From positions 126,380,833 to 126,444,832 of the forward strand of contig OW799233.1 of NCBI GenBank assembly GCA_941918925.1: a stretch of 64,000 nt of DNA, written 5' to 3'. This document shows, piece after piece, positions 57,901 through 64,000 of the stretch (positions within the stretch are counted from its first letter, which is position 1; each line of letters opens with the position of its first letter). The translations under genes and the position numbers were made by a program. Origin of the DNA: Phyto melanocephala (lineage: Eukaryota > Arthropoda > Insecta > Diptera > Rhinophoridae). The notes beneath the pieces were generated by a model that searched no databases, was not told the DNA's origin, and was given only the letters and a program-made list of their open reading frames with translations.

Positions 57901-58576
57901 TAATTTAAAACGTCGACTTGCAGAAATCAAAATAAAGCTGTTTTTGAACTCTTAAAAAAAGTTTTTTTTACTTGAAACTTATTATTTGAGAACCATTTAG
58001 TGTCGAAGTGGGTATTTAAATACTCATGCCGTTATTTTTTACATATATTCTAAATGAGTGGACCAACTAAAGTAAATATTTTTTCATAACATAGCATATA
58101 TAGGTCTATATAGGTCCAAAAGAATTTAAGGGATTTTCCTTTCCCCCCTTTCACAGGACTGTTTGTTGTTAAAAATTTTGTCACTAAACTTTTCTTATTT
58201 TTGATGTTTTAAATTTTTCCCAAAAATAAAATGCTAAAAAATCCCGTTTAACTATTTTCTGTGGTTCAATTCCTTGTCTATTCATGTGTCAGACCAGAAT
58301 TTCAATATATCTCACCTCACTTTAAATAGAATTTCTCTAAAATGGTTCCATTTTTGGGTATTTTTCTACCCGTTCGGCGTTAATATGTTAACAAGTGATG
58401 ACTTATAGATTTTCACCGATTTTTAATTTTCAAAATACTTAACGTATCGCAAAAAAATCAAACCAAATTTTCGTCCTTAAAAGAATCGAATGACTTTTGT
58501 AAGTCCATAATATGAATGGGTTATTTGGGTTATTAAAATCAAGCACATCAATATTTATTGCTCTAAAAGTAAATAA
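57901..58576. other. AT-rich DNA, possible piggyBac flank
   Basis: TACCCGTTCGGCGTTAA near 58367-58383 could be the decayed right end of the upstream piggyBac relic. Nothing else recognised. Confidence 0.3.
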
Positions 58577-58693
58577 TTATTTAAGTCCCTATTCATAAGG
58601 AACCGTAATAAGTTCTTATTCGAGTCCCTATTTGTAAGCGAAGGTGGTAAGTACTTATTTAAGTCCCTATTTGTAAGCGAGCGTTGTAAGTAC
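58577..58693 (+). repeat. 39-base minisatellite, three units
   Basis: Units of exactly 39 bases start at 58577, 58616 and 58655 and share AGTCCCTATT and GTAAG(TA)C/TTC blocks; the second and third units are closest. Confidence 0.85.
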
Positions 58694-58974
58694 TTGCCTC
58701 CAATGACATCGCCGCGTTAATATAATGGGTTTAGATTAGTGATGGAAAATTCAGTACTTTTTTCAGTTCTTTTTCATTTAAAAAATACCACAGCACCGTC
58801 ACGTAAGTTTTTGTACTCTTTTATTGTTATGCTTCCTTCTTTGTTTTGAAATTTTGCGATGCCATTTTTTTTAAACATTGACAAGATTACCTAAACACCA
58901 AAACAAGTAAGGAATCAGCAAATAAATTTGAAAAAATGACTTAGCTTCGTCTGCAGCTTATTTTTACTTTTGTA

Positions 58975-59762
58975 ATAGCTCGAGCCGAAATGAAGAACTG
59001 CAAAAATTTCAAGACTATTTTGGTACAGAAGTTCACGTGATTCTACAATATGCCAAAATTATATGGCTTTCGAGACAGGCTGTGGTTGAAAATTTCCAGA
59101 GCAATGGGAACCGCTAAAGTATTTTTTGAATTTAAATAACTTTGGAAGTGGACATAAAAATGAACTTTTTAACATTATTGAAAGTGAAATTTAAAAAGTT
59201 TAAACAAAGATGTATTTTTTATTTTTGTCATAAATTTTAAAAATAATTTAAAATGTGAATATCGAAATGCAGTCCGAGGATACACACTTTGCACTCCAGA
59301 AAGAAATATTTATTTTTACAAGTGGCAATAATCTTTATACAAAAACAAGTTTTAGATAACACGACCTTGGTAAGTTTAAACGTAGACGAAAACCATTTAG
59401 ATGAAGTTTTTTGCGGAACTGCGTTTGATGCACATACTTATAGAAACAAAAAAGTAGACAAAGAAGTTATTGGCAAAGTCAGGGCAGTTGCAAAATCGCT
59501 TGACTTAAAACTTTGTGATACACTTAGAAACAAATTTTATTTCGAAAATAAAACTTTAACTATGATTAACGATTTTACTCATGAAAATGTTGTTGCCAGT
59601 ATGGTCAATAACAAGTTCCATTATTATTGATTTTGTTTCCAAATGAGCAACATAAATTTGAAGCAATCATTTTCCAATTTCGTGAGTTAGCGGATCTCCC
59701 AGAAACAAAACAATTTAAAAAATTAAGATATTTCGATTTTCTGGAAAAATGTAAGCCAAATT
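58975..59762 (+). pseudogene. hAT-like transposase relic
   Basis: In changing frames the plus strand reads NEELQKFQDYFGTEVHVILQ, IIWLSRQAVVENF, EQWEPLKYFLN, VDENHLDEVFCGTAFD, VIGKVRAVAKSLDLKLCDTL, NKFYFENKTLTMI, and finally PNEQHKFEAIIFQF, FRELADLPE, FDFLEKCKPN then a stop. The order TRWLSL-like block, (LEQWE)LKxFF and a late C-terminal region is that of ZBED/hAT-type transposases. The 113-codon open frame at 59289-59630 is the largest intact piece. The zinc-finger N-terminus and ends were not found. Confidence 0.5.
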
Positions 59763-61359
59763 GAAAATATTTATTTATATAAATATACATTTTTTTGATT
59801 AAAATAAATTAGTTTTTTAAATTTATGTATTTCTGTTTTTTTTAAGTTTATTTTTAAAAAAAAAAAAAAAAATATGTTCGGAAAAAGTACCAAAATGTTG
59901 GAAAAAAGTACTCTTTTGCTTGGTGGTCAGTACCATTTCAAGTTTTAAATTTTCCTTCACTGGTTGGAAATAGTGAAGAAGTGTTTTCTAGTACTTAAAA
60001 CTCATTATTTTTAATGTGTTATTTTGCTAAGATATTACCTTCACACACATTGCTAAGGGTAGCTCTTTGTTTACATATTTAAGACCTTCAAATATAAATT
60101 GTTTTATATTTTTAAAATGTGAAAATTTTCAAGTTAGTTATTAAATGATATATAAGAAATACTTCAATAATATTAACGCTTTAATGACAAAGTCTATAAA
60201 ATAGAAGATAATTTTCTTTACAACATTAAAGATCCCTAACGGATTCTATATTTGCAATCAAAATATATCTCATCAAAAACAAAGTTCTTCTATTGGGCTG
60301 GTTTCGATTGTAGGCCATTTAAATGTAATAATAGAATTGACAAAAAATTACTCCTCCTTTACACAAAGATAAAGCAGTACAACTGCAGTGACCTCTTCAT
60401 ATAAAAAGCAAAGCTTATTAATTAAGGGACATGGTCCTTTTCCTTTTCTAAGCTTTTGTAGCTTTAATGGGACATAACATTTTTAAAGGATAAATAAGTT
60501 AAAAATATTTATTTTAAATGTTGACTATGCCATGATTTAAATCAATATTGATATCATATAAAAGAAGATAATTCAAAGAATAAAAAATCTTTTCTTTATG
60601 TTTTTGTAATTGATAAAAAAATTTACCCTTCAATTTTACATATTTTCCCTTTTCTGTGATATTCAAGCTGATATAAGATGTTATAAATTTATAAAAAAAA
60701 AAGGTTTACATCGTATCCTTTTAAAAATTAAGTCCAAAAGGACAAAAGTTTAGGGAAAAAATGTATATGCAGTTTCCTATAATTTCAACTGTTGCTTTGA
60801 GAGATTATGTACATGACAAATTTTCCATGTCCACCAAGTTTGTAAACGAACTAATTAAAATTATGTCTTTTTGTCTTATGGCTACAACGAGACTCTGTAT
60901 AATACTTTTCACAAAATGTTTTACTGAATAGTAATTAAATTATAATGCACCCGATTTTTAATTAAAATACTAATAATAAGTTAATTTACTAAATTATTCG
61001 GGATATGCTCCCATAATTTTTCAATAATATTTATTTAGAAAAATAAAATAAATTAAAATTGAAAAATTGTTGGTTGGGTTTTTGAAAAAGTTTTTTATAG
61101 TTTTTTGTTTTATTTTTGAATTCTCATTTTGTTAGTGAGAATTTAAAAATTAAACTTATAAAAATATTAAACTTTTTCAAGAATTTGGGTAAAGGTTTAC
61201 TGATGATCTGGCATAAGCACCAGTGAAATGCATATAAACCAGCTTAAACCCAACAACCAAATAAATATTACTGATAATAACCATTCAGATTTTTACACTA
61301 CTTAGGAAGGTATTTGTGGTTGTAGTAACAGAACTTCATTGAGGGAAGAGTTTACAAAG
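59763..61359. other. AT-rich DNA, no gene seen
   Basis: About 1.6 kb with A/T runs and no recognised element or ORF with a domain. Confidence 0.45.
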
Positions 61360-63245
61360 CTCAAAGAATTTGGTGCATTCGTGGAAGACCAATAGGTTCA
61401 AAGTAGGGCATGAGCTTATAGACGACATACTGGCTATACACAAGCATACTAGGCCGATCATAATGTATGCCTCGTTGGTGTGTTTAACTGTTTTAGGGAA
61501 AAAGGTTAACAAAAAATCTCTTCAAAAATCCAAAGACATTGCAGTATTGTTTATGCGATGCCATGAGAACCACTGACTTATTAAAATACAGACAAAAACT
61601 AAAACGACCTTGCCCGCTACTAAATTGATGTCAAAGGATGCAGGGCTTGTAAGAAACGAGATTAAAGATTATTAGTAAGAGAACGAAATTAAACAATAAA
61701 GGTAAGATCGAAAGTTTGTGACCGAACTATAAGGGGTTAATATGACATTAGCCGAAACAGAGGCATCATTTATTATACCCTTCACCTGTTGTGCACAAGG
61801 GTATATATAGCTTTGTCATTCCGCTTTTCTACAATTTTCATTTCCGACCCCATAAAGTATATTTTCTAAAAGCTTATGAATAGAGGAGTCGATTAAGTCC
61901 GTGTGTTGGTTGAAATCAACTTTTATGGTATCAATCTCTTGGAAATATCCGGAAATGAATCGCTATTGAAATTCAGCACAATCGCCCCATAACTTTCTGA
62001 GATATGAGCAAAAAACCACGACCACCTCGTTTTTTTTCACAATTACAACAACAACATACATGTATACTGGTTAGAGTAAACGTGGCATCGAATCCCAGCT
62101 GAGCCAAAATTTTTTTTTTTTTATTTTATATATTATTTATATCTTTATTATTTTTTTTATATATTTTTTTTTATTTTTTTAAAAAATTTTTTTTAATTTT
62201 TTTAAAAATTTTTTTTTTAAATTTTATTTTTTATTTTTTTTGTAATTTTTTTTATTGTTTTTTTTTTTTGTTTTTAATATATATTTTTTTTTTTTGTATA
62301 TTTTTTTTAGAAACATACGTAAACTCAATTAAAATTTTACAATGGTATGTTTTTTATATGTATGTTTTTTACGTGTATGTACGTATTTTATATAATATGA
62401 ATGGTGATACAAACAATTGTTATTGCATGACTACACGTTGTGAAGAGTACACAAGATTCTACTGTTCTCTAGGATGAGAATATGGCAATTATTTAGGGCA
62501 GTAAATTGATTAAAGTTAATGATAACGAAACTTCAATTCGTATCTTTATGGATAGACAAATAGCCAATCACTTATCAAGACTGTAATCAAGAAAAAAATT
62601 AATCTCGGAATGTCCTGCAATGCAAGAATGCTATAAAGTAGTATGCCAATTCTGAACGTCTAGAGATAATATTGATCAGGCCTTCACGACATAATCAGAA
62701 ACAAATAGGCTACAAATTTTCCAAAATGGAATAATTTTGTAATACCATCAACTTGAAATATGCGAAACCCTTTTAGAGGAACATGTCATTCAATAAGAAA
62801 AGGTGACGAACACAATATGGAGTGATCCAAATCTTAAGAAATCGAAGAAGATTTTGAAACTGAGTTCACAAGTACTTAAGAGATTAGCTAATATTTTAAC
62901 ACATCTCACGAAGAGGAAAACTGATTCAGATCATTTGGTTCTGTCAGATGAAATAACACATAGAGCACACGAGGATGAAGATGAGACTTTGAATACTACG
63001 TCAGTCAATGTCCTTCGTTAGGGCGTATTAAGAATTAAGAATAACTTAGGAATTGGTAATCCTTATGGAATTGCATTACTTAATCCCTTTGGTTGTTGAA
63101 CTAGCCAAGATACTAGCGGCATTGTAATTATGGTTTTTTATTAGGGCAATCTCGTTCCTCTAGAGCGCACAGAATGCCATTGGGGCATACGTGTATATCC
63201 GTCATGGGTTCGAGCCCATAATACCCGTGTTTTTTAACTAAACCT
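61360..63245 (+). mobile_element. LINE 3' half, interrupted by HINE-2
   Basis: 61370-61640 reads TRPIIMYASLV, KKVNKKSLQKS and LPATKLMSKDAGLV, the region between reverse transcriptase and RNase H. After the HINE-2 insertion (61773-62465), 62495-62640 reads DNETSIRIFMDRQIANHLSR and LISECPA (RNase H). 62803-63021 reads VTNTIWSDPNLKKSKKILKL and HEDEDET (decayed zinc finger). 63160-63245 is the same 3' tail as at 5741 and 9262. All parts carry stops. It is the longest copy of this LINE family here. Confidence 0.7.
61773..62465 (+). mobile_element. HINE-2 copy inside a LINE
   Basis: TATTATACCCTTCACCTG with CAAGGGTATATATAG, then CATAAAGTATATT, a shortened GTCCGTGTG tract, CCACCTCGTTTTTT, the tRNA-like motif (62065-62106) and a T-rich tract (62108-62309). 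The last bases after CTACACGTTGTGAAGAGTA have lost the hairpin. Confidence 0.68.
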
Positions 63246-63506
63246 AACAGAACTTCATTCTGGTTTATACAGAACTTATTTTTGTTTTATTATGTTTGAT
63301 ACAGTTTTAACGACCACAAATGTTAAATTTCTATACAAGAACCAAATCATTCGATTGCCTACAACGTCCTAAAAACAAAACAACAAAAAAACGTCTTCAT
63401 ATCAAAAAAAAAAAGAAAAAGTTATAAAATTGTTATTAAAACTAGCTGGAAAGGCAACGCCGTCTTAAGTATAAAAAAAGTCTTTAAGTCGTTTTCAATA
63501 ATTTTC
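63246..63506. other. AT-rich DNA with a possible Helitron 3' end
   Basis: At 63442-63465, CTAGCTGGAAAGGCAACGCCG read on the minus strand gives GGCGTTGCC, a short spacer and CTAG before T, as at Helitron 3' ends. The stem is only three bases and no 5' end was found. Confidence 0.25.
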
Positions 63507-63513
63507 TATAAAA
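63507..63513 (+). promoter_or_regulatory. Possible TATA box
   Basis: TATAAAA, 94 bases before the ATG at 63601. It fits a short-leader secreted-peptide gene, but such heptamers are common at this base composition. Confidence 0.25.
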
Positions 63514-63600
63514 CACCAACAACGTCGTAAGGAAACAAACTTAAATATTCTCTTTACATTCTCAATTATATAAAAAAAACCGTAAATAGAATTAGAAAAA

Positions 63601-63659
63601 ATGGTAAAGTTTTTTATTTATTTGTTGTTGACTTTTATGGCAGCAATTGTTCAGCAACA
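63601..63659 (+). CDS. Candidate first coding exon with a signal peptide
   Basis: The ATG in AAAAAATGG context encodes MVKFFIYLLLTFMAAIVQQ: a lysine at position 3, then a long hydrophobic core and small residues (AA), as in a cleavable signal peptide. A donor (ACA|GTAAGA) follows after 59 coding bases, giving a phase-2 intron. Without splicing the frame would stop after one more codon. A TATA box lies 94 bases upstream. The rest of the gene would lie beyond the right window edge or further down. Not recognised; a chance ORF cannot be excluded. Confidence 0.35.
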
Positions 63660-64000
63660 GTAAGACTGAATACTGCCTGTATTCTGTATAAGTGTTGGTG
63701 GGTACGTGAATTGTTTGAACAAGTTGGATTTCTGTTTTTGTGTTCTTTATTTTTATACTCGTTTATGGATGTGTGAATGTATGTATGTATGTTTGTATGC
63801 GAATCCTTAGAGACCAATGTTTGTTTGTTACTTTCTTTTCTGGGTTGTTTTTTATTTAAATTTCTTGTTGTTGAGTTATCCTACGCGACTTTATTAAATT
63901 TACGTGATTTCTTTTTTCTTTTATGCATTATTTTGTGGTGATTTTTTTATTTTATTTTATTTTCTTTGTTGCCTTAATTTCGTGTTGTTTTTAAGGTCGG
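63660..64000. other. T-rich DNA to the window end, possible intron
   Basis: Contains a TATG microsatellite (63777-63800). An overlapping minus-strand ORF (63635-63817) is low complexity and not supported. Confidence 0.35.

Overview
The window is AT-rich, intron-like or intergenic DNA from an insect nuclear genome, most likely a higher (muscoid or calyptrate) fly. The reasons are the DINE-1/Helentron-type repeats with TATACCC subterminal repeats and (GTCY)n tracts, piggyBac, mariner, pogo and hAT relics, several RNase H-bearing LINE 3' ends, long low-complexity A/T stretches, and (A/C)AAA-ATG start contexts with GTAAGT splice donors. I see no bacterial, viral or organellar genes. All family assignments come from reading motifs, not from database searches.

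Layout. 1-1571 is the 3' part of a piggyBac transposon whose transposase frame is open to the left window edge and keeps its three catalytic aspartates and C-terminal cysteine/histidine domain. 1572-11655 is mostly featureless AT-rich DNA with two fragments of one LINE family. From 11656 to about 51400 the DNA is a patchwork of non-autonomous transposons. There are five long copies and one fragment of a 1.7-2.6 kb HINE-type element (here HINE-1). Each long copy carries an internal mariner-derived insertion at the same site. A second HINE family (HINE-2) and an older, diverged TATACCCTTCAC group share the same 3' hairpin terminus. There are also three non-autonomous Helitrons of two families, six mariner relics outside the HINEs, a piggyBac deletion derivative, a pogo relic, a foldback element and a two-copy TA-flanked MITE. 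From 52 to 63.3 kb lie more relics (LINE, piggyBac, hAT) and a LINE interrupted by a HINE-2 copy.

Host genes. No complete host gene is visible. Two short signal-peptide-like first coding exons, each ending at a consensus splice donor, are the best host-gene candidates: 18459-18513, behind a long A-rich leader-like region, and 63601-63659, with a TATA box 94 bases upstream of the ATG. Both are inferences that need transcript evidence.

How the parts relate. The main story is layered transposition: mariner into HINE-1 before HINE-1 amplified, a piggyBac derivative into an old HINE, and a HINE-2 into a LINE. Nearly all elements lack their own enzymes and would depend on proteins supplied in trans. 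The only transposase here that could still be functional is the piggyBac at the left edge.
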